Notes: generated by a model not told the origin, from the letters alone. A stretch of 64,000 nt of DNA from Sphingobacteriales bacterium 44-61 (GCA_001898405.1 MKTW01000012.1:338191-402190), one strand, 5' to 3'; numbered from the stretch's first letter, positions 1 to 9,002 are shown. Numbers and translations: made by a program.

Positions 1-361
1 ATTTAGCATTGATGTCATTGATAGTGGCGCCGGCAACCCTGGCATAAGGGTAGGTTACATACACGGCATTGCGGAGGCGGCTCCATTCCTGTTTGTATTT
101 TTCCAGCTTTTCCGGTGAAAGATTGGAAACCCAGACCATTTCCCCTTCTTTGTAAGACAGCATTTCCCGGTTGTACCAGACAGCATCTACGTAGATGGTA
201 TCATTAGGCCCCCATTTTTTCGAGCGCTCTGCAAAAGATGGCATCGGGGGAATGGTATCGGTACTGGCAGGCAAGGTTTCTTCCTGGGCCTTTAATTCTG
301 CGGTCAGCAATGGTACGGCCAGGAATAAAAGAAATAACCGGTATAGTGATAAACGCGGCAT
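1..361 (-). CDS. DUF4294 domain-containing protein (3' end outside window)
   Basis: The reading frame opens at an ATG (359-361) and is still open at the window edge, giving the first 120 residues. The N-terminus MPRLSLYRLFLLFLAVPL followed by TAELKAQ is a clear signal peptide, so the protein is exported. After it come a Pro-rich stretch and a domain ending in EKYKQEWSRLRNAVYVTY and PYARVAG, which resembles the arginine/tyrosine-rich core of the DUF4294 family of Bacteroidota. No function is known for that family. The gene lies 82 bp downstream of the heme lyase gene on the same strand and may be co-transcribed with it. The family call is from memory of its conserved core. Confidence 0.75.
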   Translation of the reverse strand, partial: MPRLSLYRLFLLFLAVPLLTAELKAQEETLPASTDTIPPMPSFAERSKKWGPNDTIYVDAVWYNREMLSYKEGEMVWVSNLSPEKLEKYKQEWSRLRNAVYVTYPYARVAGATINDINAK

Positions 362-443
362 GAGTCATTATAAATGTACAAAACAAAGCTATGCCAGCAA
401 AGACAGGGAAAAGGAGTTTTCTGCTGCTATTAAAAAGTAAAAA

Positions 444-2906
444 TCAGGCTTTCTTCAGGCGGTTCAACTGCACCCTGCGGACCATGCTTATAAGAATACC
501 AATGGCTGTGATAATGATGCCCAGCCATAACATATTTATATAAGGGAATTTATAAGCTTTCAGCGTTACATATTCCAGGATAGAGTTGGATTCCTTTACC
601 CCGAGATCGGCAGTATCCCCATCCACTTTGTTCAGTTGCAGGATCAGGCTTTCAGACATGACTGTATCCGGAACAGAAAACTGCCGGCCACCCTGATCGA
701 TCAGCAGGGTTTCTGCTGTGTAAGAACTGCTGTTGAACGCGTGCACTCTAACCGTGGCCACAGTAGCCTTGTCACCCGGCTTAAAGCCTTCGAACGGCAG
801 ACTGTCGCGGGATGATAATTTTTCAAGGACCATGTATCCCTTGGAATAATAGATGCTGTCACCGGGTTTAACAGGGTTGCTCTTGAAACTGGCTGTGTCC
901 TTATTCTTTTCCGGGTTGGGTAAAGCCGAGATATAAGTAAACACATCATGGCCAGGGTAATGCCTTGAGTCAGGGTTGGCCATCAACCCTTCATTGCCTT
1001 TATAGTTTACAAAAGCATTGGGGCGGAGCGTGAACTCCTCATCATCCTCGCGGCTCTTGAAATGGATAATATAATACCACTGCTGTTTTTTCGGATGCGC
1101 GGAATCCCCGACATAGGTTACATCAAACTTGCCCATCTTCATGGGGAAGCCTTTTACCAGGGTCAGGTTTTCCCCGGTCTTTTCCTTGCTGCCTTTACCA
1201 AAATCTATGGCGATGCCGCTGGTGTTTTTGGAAAGGATCTCTTTCTTGGATGAAGAAATAAGGATGCCCAGCAAAACAAGACCAAAACCCAGGTGAGCGA
1301 TCGATCCGCCGGAAAGCTTGAGACTTCCCTTTACACCAAGCCAGATATAGGCTGCATTGGCGATTATCGCATACACAGATGCTACAATTGCCAGCCAGAT
1401 GGCGCCGAGAAAGCCGGGGCCATGTTTCAGGTAATCGACATCCCCGAATGCCAGGATCAGCGTAGCTACAACAATGGAAAGAATGGTTGGTATCCAGATC
1501 TTTTTCCAGAAGAAACTGCTGCTGGTGTCCTTATAACGGAGGTACTGGGTAATTGCCGTAAGCACACCAATAATAACTGCTACAAAAATCTGTATTTGGT
1601 TATATGCAAACTCCTCATCCTCAGGAGCTGCGATCTTGGTACCGAATATTTTATTGAAGACAGGCAGTGAGGTCTTTGCACTGATCACAATAGCTGCCAG
1701 GAAAAAGACCAGCGAACCGATAAACATCCAGAATTCGCGGGAAGAAACATTCTCTTCTTTCTTTATCGATGGGATCTCTTTATAGCGGATCAGGAACAGT
1801 ATCAACGAAGGGAAGAAGAACAGCACAAGAAGGCCGACCAGCTGCACATTCATCCCTGAGTCAGTGAATGCGTGCACAGACGCTTCTCCCAACACCCCGC
1901 TCTTGGTCAGGAAAGTGGAGTAAAGGATGAAGATAAAGGTCAGGATCATGAACAGGAAAGTTGACCTCAATGAATGCCCGCTATGCTTATAGATCAGCAA
2001 AGTGTGGATGCCTGCCGCCAGTATCATCCAGGGCACCAGCGAAGCATTCTCTACAGGGTCCCAGGCCCAGTAGCCGCCGAAGGTGAGCGACTCATAAGCC
2101 CATGCAGCACCCATCATAATGCCTACACCGAGCACAGCCAGGGAGAAAAGCGCCCATGGCAAAGCTGGTTTTGTCCAGTCGCTGAACCGCTTTGTCCATA
2201 AACCGGCAACAGCAAAAGCAAAAGGAACAATAGTAGATGCAAACCCCAGGAACAGTACAGGAGGGTGGATCACCATCCAGTAATTCTGCAACAGGGGGTT
2301 AAGATCGTTTCCATCTTTTATAAAGCTTAAGTAATCGGGTCGCAACGGCTGGGTCAGGTCTGCATTGATGTGTAAGCCAACGGCAGAATCGAGTACCCCT
2401 GAATCACGCAGCAGTGTAAATGGATTGGAGCCCATTTTCCAACCGAAGACATAGAGGCCGGCAAGCATGGTGGCCAGGCAAAACTGGGCAAAGCTCACAA
2501 CGGTCATTACCGGAGCTTCCCAGGTTTTGGAAGTTTTGATCAGGACCAGTCCCAGCACGCAATGCCAGATGCTCCATAGCAAAGTACTTCCTTCCTGGCC
2601 TTCCCAGAAGCAGCTCAGCAGGTATTTTACTTCCAGGGAGCGGCTGCTGTGTTGCCAGGCATATTTGTATTCAAATAAATGATTGTAGATAATGTAGAAC
2701 AGAATGCTGAAAATGGCGGCTACTGAAACCACTTCAATGACAAAAGCAGCCCTGGCCAGTTTTTTCCAGTAACCTGCATCAACAGAGGATGCAGTGCGGG
2801 TAACTTTGAAATAGGCAAAAGTGGCCACAAGAGAAGCAACCACAGAGAGAACGATAAAAAAATGTCCCAGTTGTCCGGGTAAAAGATGCTCGCCAATATA
2901 ATCCAT
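444..2906 (-). CDS. ccmF: Cytochrome c biogenesis heme lyase, CcmF/CcsA type
   Basis: This 820-residue polytopic membrane protein is the heme-handling subunit that attaches heme to apocytochrome c on the outer face of the cytoplasmic membrane. The tryptophan-rich heme-binding motif GGYWAWDPVENASLVPWM (about residues 280-297) and the conserved WMVIHPPVLFLGF segment upstream identify the CcmF/NrfE/CcsA superfamily. A second conserved histidine segment, SIAHLGFGLVLLGIL, precedes a long periplasmic domain (about residues 570-780), and a final membrane helix closes the protein. The length is greater than that of E. coli CcmF (about 650) because of the large C-terminal soluble part, which I believe is usual in Bacteroidota. 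The gene follows ccmE by 52 bp and is very probably in its operon. Confidence 0.93.
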   Translation of the reverse strand: MDYIGEHLLPGQLGHFFIVLSVVASLVATFAYFKVTRTASSVDAGYWKKLARAAFVIEVVSVAAIFSILFYIIYNHLFEYKYAWQHSSRSLEVKYLLSCFWEGQEGSTLLWSIWHCVLGLVLIKTSKTWEAPVMTVVSFAQFCLATMLAGLYVFGWKMGSNPFTLLRDSGVLDSAVGLHINADLTQPLRPDYLSFIKDGNDLNPLLQNYWMVIHPPVLFLGFASTIVPFAFAVAGLWTKRFSDWTKPALPWALFSLAVLGVGIMMGAAWAYESLTFGGYWAWDPVENASLVPWMILAAGIHTLLIYKHSGHSLRSTFLFMILTFIFILYSTFLTKSGVLGEASVHAFTDSGMNVQLVGLLVLFFFPSLILFLIRYKEIPSIKKEENVSSREFWMFIGSLVFFLAAIVISAKTSLPVFNKIFGTKIAAPEDEEFAYNQIQIFVAVIIGVLTAITQYLRYKDTSSSFFWKKIWIPTILSIVVATLILAFGDVDYLKHGPGFLGAIWLAIVASVYAIIANAAYIWLGVKGSLKLSGGSIAHLGFGLVLLGILISSSKKEILSKNTSGIAIDFGKGSKEKTGENLTLVKGFPMKMGKFDVTYVGDSAHPKKQQWYYIIHFKSREDDEEFTLRPNAFVNYKGNEGLMANPDSRHYPGHDVFTYISALPNPEKNKDTASFKSNPVKPGDSIYYSKGYMVLEKLSSRDSLPFEGFKPGDKATVATVRVHAFNSSSYTAETLLIDQGGRQFSVPDTVMSESLILQLNKVDGDTADLGVKESNSILEYVTLKAYKFPYINMLWLGIIITAIGILISMVRRVQLNRLKKA

Positions 2907-2958
2907 CAGGAAAATTCGGTTTTAGTGAAAAAGTTGGGGCGATAAGGCTGAATGCTCA

Positions 2959-3381
2959 TTACTTGTTTTCAACTGCCTCTGATACCTGTACATTCTTTTT
3001 AGCCGCTTCCATATCATCTTTGTATTTGGAAGGGCATTTGGTTTGTATGCTTTGGCAATCAAAATAACCATCCTGGTATTTTCCTTTGAGTACCAGTCTT
3101 TCGCTGATCTCAAAATTTTCGGGTTTGGGCTGATGATAAACCACTTTAACGGATTGACCCAGGGTATCCACGGCTGTAAAACTCAAATAGTTGGGATTCT
3201 TCAGGGCATCGTATTCAAGAGGGGCTGATTTATCCCAGCGGGCCATCAGGTGAACGAACTTTCCGGGCTTTGACTTTGCCGTTGCTACAGTATCATAAGT
3301 GCTTGTGTTTTGCAAAAAACTGATCAATACAGCAATAGTAGCTGCTATTCCTACAAGCAAAATGATATGGATCTTTTTCAT
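2959..3381 (-). CDS. ccmE: Cytochrome c maturation heme chaperone CcmE (CxxxY variant)
   Basis: This 140-residue protein has one N-terminal membrane anchor (residues 1-24) and an OB-fold periplasmic domain. It should carry heme from the membrane to the CcmF heme lyase encoded immediately downstream. The fold is recognised from the segment VVYHQPKPENFEISERLVLKG followed by a short strand, although identity to E. coli CcmE is low. The canonical histidine motif HDENY is absent, and CPSKY (CxxxY) stands in its place, the form reported for Desulfovibrio-type CcmE, where cysteine binds heme. The ATG at 3379-3381 was chosen over an upstream in-frame start at 3444 because it starts the hydrophobic anchor directly (MKKIHIILLVGIAATIAV). 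The upstream alternative would precede the promoter-like box at 3446-3453 only just, and adds a non-conserved tail. Confidence 0.88.
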   Translation of the reverse strand: MKKIHIILLVGIAATIAVLISFLQNTSTYDTVATAKSKPGKFVHLMARWDKSAPLEYDALKNPNYLSFTAVDTLGQSVKVVYHQPKPENFEISERLVLKGKYQDGYFDCQSIQTKCPSKYKDDMEAAKKNVQVSEAVENK

Positions 3382-3412
3382 CTGGGGGCTTTGGGGGGTT
3401 AATTGAGCTCTT

Positions 3413-3444
3413 TTGTCCGCCTGCGCTAAAGCTTCGGCGGGCAA
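3413..3444. repeat. Hairpin in the ccmE leader
   Basis: Arms at 3413-3421 and 3436-3444 (TTGTCCGCC and GGCGGGCAA) pair over 9 bp with one G-T wobble around a 14-nt loop. It lies between the promoter-like box at 3446-3453 and the ccmE start, so it would form in the ccmE 5' untranslated region. No second copy was seen in the window. Confidence 0.45.
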
Positions 3445-3445
3445 G

Positions 3446-3453
3446 CAAATTTA
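3446..3453 (-). promoter_or_regulatory. Candidate -7 element for ccmE-ccmF
   Basis: On the minus strand this reads TAAATTTG, an exact match to the Bacteroidota -7 consensus TAnnTTTG. It lies 64 bp upstream of the ccmE ATG. No convincing -33 element was found. Confidence 0.45.
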
Positions 3454-3599
3454 TGTCAAAATACCGTCATGAACGGCGATTTCTCCAACAACAGGGTAAT
3501 GGATTGATTGTTCACGAGAATGAAAATATTTTTTTCTTTAATGTACTATAATGAGCGATGGCCATCGGTCGTCATATACATTATAGAGCGGTAACTTCT

Positions 3600-3607
3600 T
3601 ATCTTTG
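3600..3607 (+). promoter_or_regulatory. Candidate -7 element for the acyl-CoA dehydrogenase operon
   Basis: TATCTTTG matches TAnnTTTG exactly. It ends 24 bp before the ATG at 3632, leaving a short leader. Its presence argues against the in-frame TTG at 3605 as a start codon. Confidence 0.5.
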
Positions 3608-3631
3608 GCGCGCTTAAAAGTAAATTGCTAT

Positions 3632-4786
3632 ATGAATTTTGATTTATCCGAAGAACAATTAATGATCCAGCAGGCTGCACGTGATTTTGCCCGCAATGAA
3701 TGTTTGCCCGGCGTTATTGAACGCGATGAGCACCAGAGATTCCCTAAAGAACAGATCCTGAAACTGGCCGAACTAGGCTTTATGGGCATGATGGTTGACC
3801 CGGCTTATGGCGGCAGCGGTCTCGACACCGTCAGCTATGTGCTGGCAATGGAAGAAATTTCCAGGATTGACGCAAGTGTGAGCGTTTGCATGAGCGTGAA
3901 CAACAGCCTGGTCTGCTATGGTCTGCAGCAATATGGAAATGAAGAGCAAAAACAAAAATACCTGACACCGCTGGCGCAGGGCCGTAAAAACGGCGAATTG
4001 TATATCGGCGCTTTCATGCTCAGCGAACCCGAAGCAGGAAGCGATGCCACTTCACAACGCACCATTGCTGAAGATAAAGGAGATCACTATTTGCTGAATG
4101 GTACCAAAAACTGGATCACTAATGGCGGCTCAGCTTCCGTGTACCTGGTGATCGCACAAACTGATCCCGCAAAGAAGTCAAAAGGCATCAATGTACTTAT
4201 TGTAGAAAAAGACTGGCCCGGTGTTACGGTTGCCGCCAAGGAAAATAAACTGGGCATCCGTGGAAGTGATACTCATACAGTAATGTTCACCGATGTAAAA
4301 GTGCCAAAGGAAAACAGGATAGGAGAGGACGGCTTTGGTTTCACTTTTGCGATGAAAACACTCGCCGGCGGCCGCATCGGTATTGCTTCGCAGGCATTGG
4401 GTATTGCCAGCGGGGCTTATGAACTGGCTAAAGCTTATTCCAAAACCCGTAAAGCATTTGGCACGGAGATCATGAACCACCAGGCGATTGCCTTCAAACT
4501 CGCAGATATGGCCACCCGTGTAGACGCTGCACGCCTTCTCTGCCTCAAAGCTGCCTGGGAGAAAGATAATAAGATCGATTACACGCTTAGCTCATCCATG
4601 GCCAAAGTGTTTGCCTCCGAAACCGCCATGTGGACTACGGTGGAAGCCGTGCAGATCCATGGCGGATATGGTTATGTAAAAGAATACCACGTGGAGCGGT
4701 TGATGCGCGACGCAAAGATCACCCAGATATATGAAGGCACCAGTGAAGTGCAAAGGATCGTGATAAGCCGAAGTATCTTAAAATAG
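3632..4786 (+). CDS. Acyl-CoA dehydrogenase
   Basis: This 384-residue cytoplasmic FAD enzyme should introduce the alpha,beta double bond into an acyl-CoA and pass electrons to ETF. It shows the full family pattern: the N-terminal helical domain, the FAD/substrate segment GAFMLSEPEAGSDATSQRT, the middle beta domain, and the C-terminal helical domain with AVQIHGGYGYVKEYHVER. The probable catalytic glutamate is in QIYEGTSEVQRI (about Glu368), the position used in short- and branched-chain enzymes. The length is normal. Chain-length specificity cannot be read from the sequence. The start is the ATG at 3632 (MNFDLSEEQLMIQQ), the usual beginning in this family. yggS begins 4 bp after the stop, so the two genes form an operon. 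Confidence 0.95.
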   Translation: MNFDLSEEQLMIQQAARDFARNECLPGVIERDEHQRFPKEQILKLAELGFMGMMVDPAYGGSGLDTVSYVLAMEEISRIDASVSVCMSVNNSLVCYGLQQYGNEEQKQKYLTPLAQGRKNGELYIGAFMLSEPEAGSDATSQRTIAEDKGDHYLLNGTKNWITNGGSASVYLVIAQTDPAKKSKGINVLIVEKDWPGVTVAAKENKLGIRGSDTHTVMFTDVKVPKENRIGEDGFGFTFAMKTLAGGRIGIASQALGIASGAYELAKAYSKTRKAFGTEIMNHQAIAFKLADMATRVDAARLLCLKAAWEKDNKIDYTLSSSMAKVFASETAMWTTVEAVQIHGGYGYVKEYHVERLMRDAKITQIYEGTSEVQRIVISRSILK

Positions 4787-4789
4787 AGT

Positions 4790-5437
4790 ATGCCTGTAAA
4801 CAAAGAACGCTATGCTGAGCTTAAAGAGCTGTTGAACAAATCCGGTACCACCCTGGTAGCAGTGTCCAAGACAAAACCGGTAGAAGATATCAGGGAACTG
4901 TACGAACTCGGGCATCGTGATTTTGGAGAGAACTATGTACAGGAACTGGTAGATAAGCAGCCCCAATTGCCGCATGATATCCGCTGGCATTTTATCGGGC
5001 ACCTGCAAAGCAATAAAGTAAAATATATTGCCCCCTTCGTACACCTGGTCCATGGCGTGGATAGTGCAAGCCTGCTCAGGGAGATCAATAAACAAGGATT
5101 GAAAAATAACCGGGTGATCGATTGCCTGCTGCAGGTGCACGTTGCACAGGAAGAGACAAAGTTCGGTCTCGATGAAAAGGAACTCGATGAACTGATGGCT
5201 ATACCGGCTTATCCCCATGCACGGATCAGGGGCTTAATGGGAATGGCTTCTTTTTCTTCCGATACAACCCTGGTGCGCCGGGAGTTCAATACATTGAAAC
5301 AACTATTCACCAAACACACTCATGCCCACCCGGAATTCAATATACTTTCCATGGGCATGAGTGGTGATTATACTATTGCAATAGAAGAAGGCTCAACGAT
5401 GGTGAGAATAGGAAGTTTGTTGTTCGGAAACAGGTGA
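4790..5437 (+). CDS. yggS: YggS-family PLP homeostasis protein
   Basis: This 215-residue single-domain TIM-barrel protein binds pyridoxal 5'-phosphate and belongs to the YggS/PROSC/YBL036C family, which buffers PLP and affects amino-acid pools but has no known catalysis. The PLP lysine is in LVAVSKTKP (Lys27). Other family hallmarks are FGENYVQEL, WHFIGHLQSNKVKYI and the C-terminal phosphate-binding stretch LSMGMSGDYTIAIEEGST and VRIG. The length is slightly shorter than E. coli YggS (234). The gene is translationally close to the acyl-CoA dehydrogenase gene (3-bp gap). It ends 5 bp from the convergent dioxygenase gene, and no terminator hairpin is visible between them. Confidence 0.95.
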   Translation: MPVNKERYAELKELLNKSGTTLVAVSKTKPVEDIRELYELGHRDFGENYVQELVDKQPQLPHDIRWHFIGHLQSNKVKYIAPFVHLVHGVDSASLLREINKQGLKNNRVIDCLLQVHVAQEETKFGLDEKELDELMAIPAYPHARIRGLMGMASFSSDTTLVRREFNTLKQLFTKHTHAHPEFNILSMGMSGDYTIAIEEGSTMVRIGSLLFGNR

Positions 5438-5442
5438 CCGGA

Positions 5443-6078
5443 TTAGTTGGAGTAATTGGGGATATTCTTTCCCAGGTAAATATTCCTTTCGGCTTTTATC
5501 ATATTTCCAACATCTTTTATTGCAAGAATTCCATTGCCGCCCCTGTTCTGTAGTTTTTTGCGTTCTTTTTCGCCGAGCAGCGGATCGTCATCAAACAGGT
5601 AATCATCGATCCAGTATTCTGTTTTGCCCGGCTCTTTGATGATAGCGTGGATATGAGCAGGGTTGTTGCCTTCAGGATAAGAGCCGGGGCGAAGTGTAAA
5701 GAATTTATATTCTCCCAGTTCATTTGTTTTCATCCACCCCCGCAGATAGCCATGTTTTTTGGCAATGCCTTTTTCATCTCCTTTTGTGGGGTAAACACCT
5801 GTGGAATCTGTATGATAAATATAAATGACCACATTGGCAGCCCTTGAACCGTCTGGACGGAATACTGTACCATTCACGGCCAGTTTCCGGCCTTTTTGTT
5901 CCCAATCACTCAGCCAGACCATATTGGGCAGTTGTTCAAAAGGTACAGGACTTTCATAAATGGCTTCACAATCCTCACAACGGTCGCCTACCCGTATATC
6001 ATTCCCTGGTTTGTTTTGAGCACAACTGCTGGTGAAAAGAATGGTAATGGATAAAGCCAGGAGTAAAAGCGGTTTCAT
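5443..6078 (-). CDS. Intradiol ring-cleavage dioxygenase-like lipoprotein
   Basis: The 211-residue product starts with a lipoprotein signal (MKPLLLLALSITILFTSSC, lipobox SSC), so it is probably anchored outside the cytoplasmic membrane. The remainder resembles the catalytic core of protocatechuate 3,4-dioxygenase beta subunits: the strand VNGTVFRPDGSRAANVVIYI, then tyrosines in TGVYP and GSYP and the H-x-H in NPAHIHAI. Together these could supply the two Tyr and two His Fe(III) ligands of intradiol dioxygenases. Exported intradiol-like proteins are common in Bacteroidota, and their substrates are mostly unknown. Nothing nearby belongs to an aromatic degradation pathway, so catechol cleavage is only a possibility. 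The gene is transcribed alone and diverges from the histidine kinase gene. Confidence 0.82.
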   Translation of the reverse strand: MKPLLLLALSITILFTSSCAQNKPGNDIRVGDRCEDCEAIYESPVPFEQLPNMVWLSDWEQKGRKLAVNGTVFRPDGSRAANVVIYIYHTDSTGVYPTKGDEKGIAKKHGYLRGWMKTNELGEYKFFTLRPGSYPEGNNPAHIHAIIKEPGKTEYWIDDYLFDDDPLLGEKERKKLQNRGGNGILAIKDVGNMIKAERNIYLGKNIPNYSN

Positions 6079-6248
6079 TTTTCATTGTTTTCAACAAAAC
6101 TGACAAAGCCATTGAGCCTGTGCAAATAGATTACACCAAGGGTGGCAGATGCTTGATGTACCGTCGGCCCTCCACTGGATATCAAGCCTGTTGTGCTATT
6201 CGTGTAATGTATTTTCCCGGCAGGAAAACGTAATTTTATTTTGACATC

Positions 6249-7298
6249 ATGCAACAAACGTGGTTATTAAAATATAAGGTCCATCACATTTTTTTCTGGA
6301 TGCTGGTTTTCGCAGTCTGGTATTTTCTGCGTTACCAGGATTACAGCCGTAGTTCTACTGCTTTTTGGGTGACGCTGATAAAAGTTGTGGACCTGGCTTT
6401 GATGGTATACATCACCAATTATGTACTCATACCAAGGCTATTGTATAAAAAACGCTACCTGGCTTTTGCCACCTGCTTTGTGCTGATGATCGTTGCCAGC
6501 AGTTTGCTCAAAATGAATATTCTTGGCCGGGTAATGCATGCGCCTGTGCTGATGAATTTATCAGGCAATTGGAAAACGCGTATTTACGATAATGTGATCC
6601 CGCATTTTTTCCTGGTTACTGCCGGGGCAGCCATACAGTTGATGATCGATTATTTCCGTTTGCAGCAAAGGATGGCAGAAACAGCTAAAGAGAAAGCAGA
6701 AGCAGAATTGAATTTCCTGAAATCACAGATCAATCCGCATTTCTTATTCAATTCCATTAATTCCGTTTATTTTCTGATAGACAAACAGAACCAGGAGGCA
6801 AGGGAATCGCTGCATAAATTTTCGGATATGCTCCGCTATCAGCTTTATGAAGTGAATGGCAGCAGGGTTACGATCGAAAAAGAAATACGTTACCTGGAAG
6901 ATTATGTTCATCTGCAAAAACTGCGAAAGGATGAGCAATATGAAGTTTCGTTCCATTATTCACCAGCAGTGAACGGTTTCACCATAGAGCCATTGATATT
7001 GATCCCTTTTGTAGAAAATGCTTTTAAGCATGTTTCTGCTCATGCCGGCCAGCCCAATTATATCCGTATCCACCTGGATTATAACAATGGCCGGTTTGTT
7101 TTTTCAGCAGAGAATTCCAAAGAAGCAAAAGCATCCACGGATGCTTATAGTGGTATAGGTTTGAAAAATGTAAAACGAAGGCTGGAATTGTTATACCCGG
7201 GAAGGTATGAGCTGACAATAGAAGATAAAGCAGGGGTTTACAAAGCAGAGCTGGTCTTGCTGCTGGATAAGGAACCACAGCTTCAGTCAACAAAATAA
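6249..7298 (+). CDS. Sensor histidine kinase, LytS/YehU type
   Basis: The 349-residue protein has four predicted membrane helices in residues 1-135, a short coiled linker (about 136-155), and a His_kinase domain with the phospho-acceptor motif LKSQINPHFLFNSINSVYFL (His164). A HATPase_c-like region follows, with the N-box LILIPFVENAFKHV and the G-box SGIGLKNVKRRLELLY. There is no separate input domain, so the signal is probably sensed within or near the membrane. The stop is 9 bp before the LytTR regulator gene, which is surely its partner. The target genes of the pair cannot be inferred. Confidence 0.93.
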   Translation: MQQTWLLKYKVHHIFFWMLVFAVWYFLRYQDYSRSSTAFWVTLIKVVDLALMVYITNYVLIPRLLYKKRYLAFATCFVLMIVASSLLKMNILGRVMHAPVLMNLSGNWKTRIYDNVIPHFFLVTAGAAIQLMIDYFRLQQRMAETAKEKAEAELNFLKSQINPHFLFNSINSVYFLIDKQNQEARESLHKFSDMLRYQLYEVNGSRVTIEKEIRYLEDYVHLQKLRKDEQYEVSFHYSPAVNGFTIEPLILIPFVENAFKHVSAHAGQPNYIRIHLDYNNGRFVFSAENSKEAKASTDAYSGIGLKNVKRRLELLYPGRYELTIEDKAGVYKAELVLLLDKEPQLQSTK

Positions 7299-7307
7299 TC
7301 ATGCATC

Positions 7308-8027
7308 ATGAAAATAAACTGCCTGATCATCGATGATGAACCACTGGCCCGGAAGGGATTGAAAGAATATGTGGATGAGGTGGAATTCCTGCAACTGGCC
7401 GGTGAATTTGAAAACCCGCTCAGGGCAACTGAAAGGTTGGAGCAGGGAGAGATACAGCTGCTGTTTCTCGATATACAAATGCCCAAAATTTCAGGCCTTG
7501 ATTTCTTCCGTTCGCTGCAGCCGTCCATACCTGTGATCTTTACTACCGCCTATCCCCAGTTTGCCCTGGATGGGTTTGAACTGAATGCGCTGGATTATCT
7601 CGTAAAACCTGTTTCTTTTGAACGCTTTTATAAAGCAGCATTAAGGGCAAAAGAATATTATGAAGTAAGGGAGAAGAATTCTGCGGAAACACCAACATCA
7701 GCCGGATATTTTTTTATCAAAGCAGATAATAAACTGGTGAAGATCTTTTTCCGGGATGTTTTATTCGCCGAAGCTTTGCAAAATTATGTAGTGATTCAAA
7801 CAGTGGATAAGAAATATATCACCTATCTCACTTTTAAAGCAATTGAAGAATATCTTCCTGCAAACGTATTCCTGAAAACCCATAAGTCTTATATCATTGC
7901 TGCTGATAAGATCGACAGCATTGAAGGAAATGATATCCTGATCGGTACGCATCATATCCCTATCAGCCGCAATCTTAAAGATGAGGTGATGGAGAAATTG
8001 TTGAAAGGGAAATTCCTTAAAAGATGA
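7308..8027 (+). CDS. LytTR-family response regulator
   Basis: This 239-residue regulator has an N-terminal receiver domain (about 1-120) with acidic residues Asp9/Asp10, phospho-acceptor Asp55 in LLFLDIQMPKISG, Thr in FTTAYPQ and Lys in YLVKPVSFE. A C-terminal LytTR DNA-binding domain follows (about 135-237), recognised by KADNKLVKIFFRDVLFAEAL and the C-terminal FLKTHKSYIIAADKIDSI and HHIPISRNLKDEV. It is encoded 9 bp downstream of the LytS-type kinase gene. LytTR proteins bind imperfect direct repeats, and no binding sites were identified here. Confidence 0.94.
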   Translation: MKINCLIIDDEPLARKGLKEYVDEVEFLQLAGEFENPLRATERLEQGEIQLLFLDIQMPKISGLDFFRSLQPSIPVIFTTAYPQFALDGFELNALDYLVKPVSFERFYKAALRAKEYYEVREKNSAETPTSAGYFFIKADNKLVKIFFRDVLFAEALQNYVVIQTVDKKYITYLTFKAIEEYLPANVFLKTHKSYIIAADKIDSIEGNDILIGTHHIPISRNLKDEVMEKLLKGKFLKR

Positions 8028-8035
8028 TAGCAATG

Positions 8036-8452
8036 CTATTCATAGCCTTCCACTTCCACGATCTCTCCATAATCAACAAACAGCTCTTTCCCTGCGGGAA
8101 TATCTTTTAATGCTTCAAAGTATTCTCCATCGTTTACGGAAATAATATTCGGATCGGATGAATGGTTGAGGTAGTTAACGATATCCATTACTTTAAAACC
8201 ATAATCAGGCACATAATAGTCGGTTTCATCATACAGGCAATAGGTCTCAATTAGCGAACGGGAGTGTTCGGGCAGCTTTTCCACCTCTGCAATCGGTAGC
8301 TTGACCCATTCTCCGACATTCCGGGAAAATATAGCCCTGCATCCTTTGGGAATATCACGTATAGCGAATACGCCAATGCCATGCACTGCAGAGGGTTTTA
8401 AGGCAGCATAGGTTTCCTGCGACAGTTCATGGAGAAGTTCATCCCTGGTCAT
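8036..8452 (-). CDS. SET domain-containing protein
   Basis: The 138-residue protein is nearly all SET domain: KPSAVHGIGVFAIRDIPKG at the N-terminus, the pseudoknot segment VNYLNHSSDPN, and the closing ELFVDYGE. These are the S-adenosylmethionine and substrate-lysine binding elements of lysine methyltransferases. There is no pre-SET or post-SET cysteine cluster. Small bacterial SET proteins of this kind have mostly unknown substrates, so methyltransferase activity is inferred from the fold only. The gene ends 8 bp from the convergent LytTR gene and appears monocistronic. Confidence 0.88.
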   Translation of the reverse strand: MTRDELLHELSQETYAALKPSAVHGIGVFAIRDIPKGCRAIFSRNVGEWVKLPIAEVEKLPEHSRSLIETYCLYDETDYYVPDYGFKVMDIVNYLNHSSDPNIISVNDGEYFEALKDIPAGKELFVDYGEIVEVEGYE

Positions 8453-8516
8453 GTTGATCGTTTATGTTTTGCGTTGTGCAAAGCAATAAACAAAAAACCA
8501 TACGCCAAAAACAAAC

Positions 8517-8945
8517 TTATTTTTTTGTGAACTGCATCATGGCGATGTCTCCCATGATCAGGTTTAATGTATTTCCATCGGTAACGGAATATGTGTTTAT
8601 TTTTTTCAGGGTCTCCAGGAAAACGGTTTCGCCTTCGCCGGGGCAGGCCATTTTGGTCATGGCCATGGGTTCATTGAAACTGATCTTATTACCATCTACC
8701 ACCAGCGGACCTGAAAATGAATTGCAGCTTGTGTTACCGCTTACGCGCTTATCAGCCACTGTAAAAACGATCTGTGGCTTTTTGTCAGGATAAAGTCCTT
8801 CAAATGCAATGCGTGGGCCGGAAATATAATTCAGCACCCAGGTGCCGTCAAGCTGGGATGGGTCAGTGTTGCCGGAAGTAGCTTTTTTACTGTTGTTGCA
8901 GGCGATGCAGGAAAGCAGGACCGCGGAGAAAAGTAAATATTTCAT
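8517..8945 (-). CDS. META domain-containing lipoprotein
   Basis: This 142-residue protein has a lipoprotein signal peptide (MKYLLFSAVLLSCIAC) and then one META domain, shown by LDGTWVLNYISG, the core SGNTSCNSFSGP, and the C-terminal LETLKKINTYSVTDGNTLNL. The domain is named after leishmanial META1 and the E. coli heat-shock protein HslJ. In bacteria it is usually an envelope protein of unclear biochemical role. The two cysteines of SGNTSC and KMACPG are typical of the family. It is a single gene with no obvious partner. Confidence 0.88.
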   Translation of the reverse strand: MKYLLFSAVLLSCIACNNSKKATSGNTDPSQLDGTWVLNYISGPRIAFEGLYPDKKPQIVFTVADKRVSGNTSCNSFSGPLVVDGNKISFNEPMAMTKMACPGEGETVFLETLKKINTYSVTDGNTLNLIMGDIAMMQFTKK

Positions 8946-9002
8946 AAATGCCGGTTTAGGTGATAGGTTTGCTGTTATTAAAGGTATATTCTTTATTTCA
9001 AT

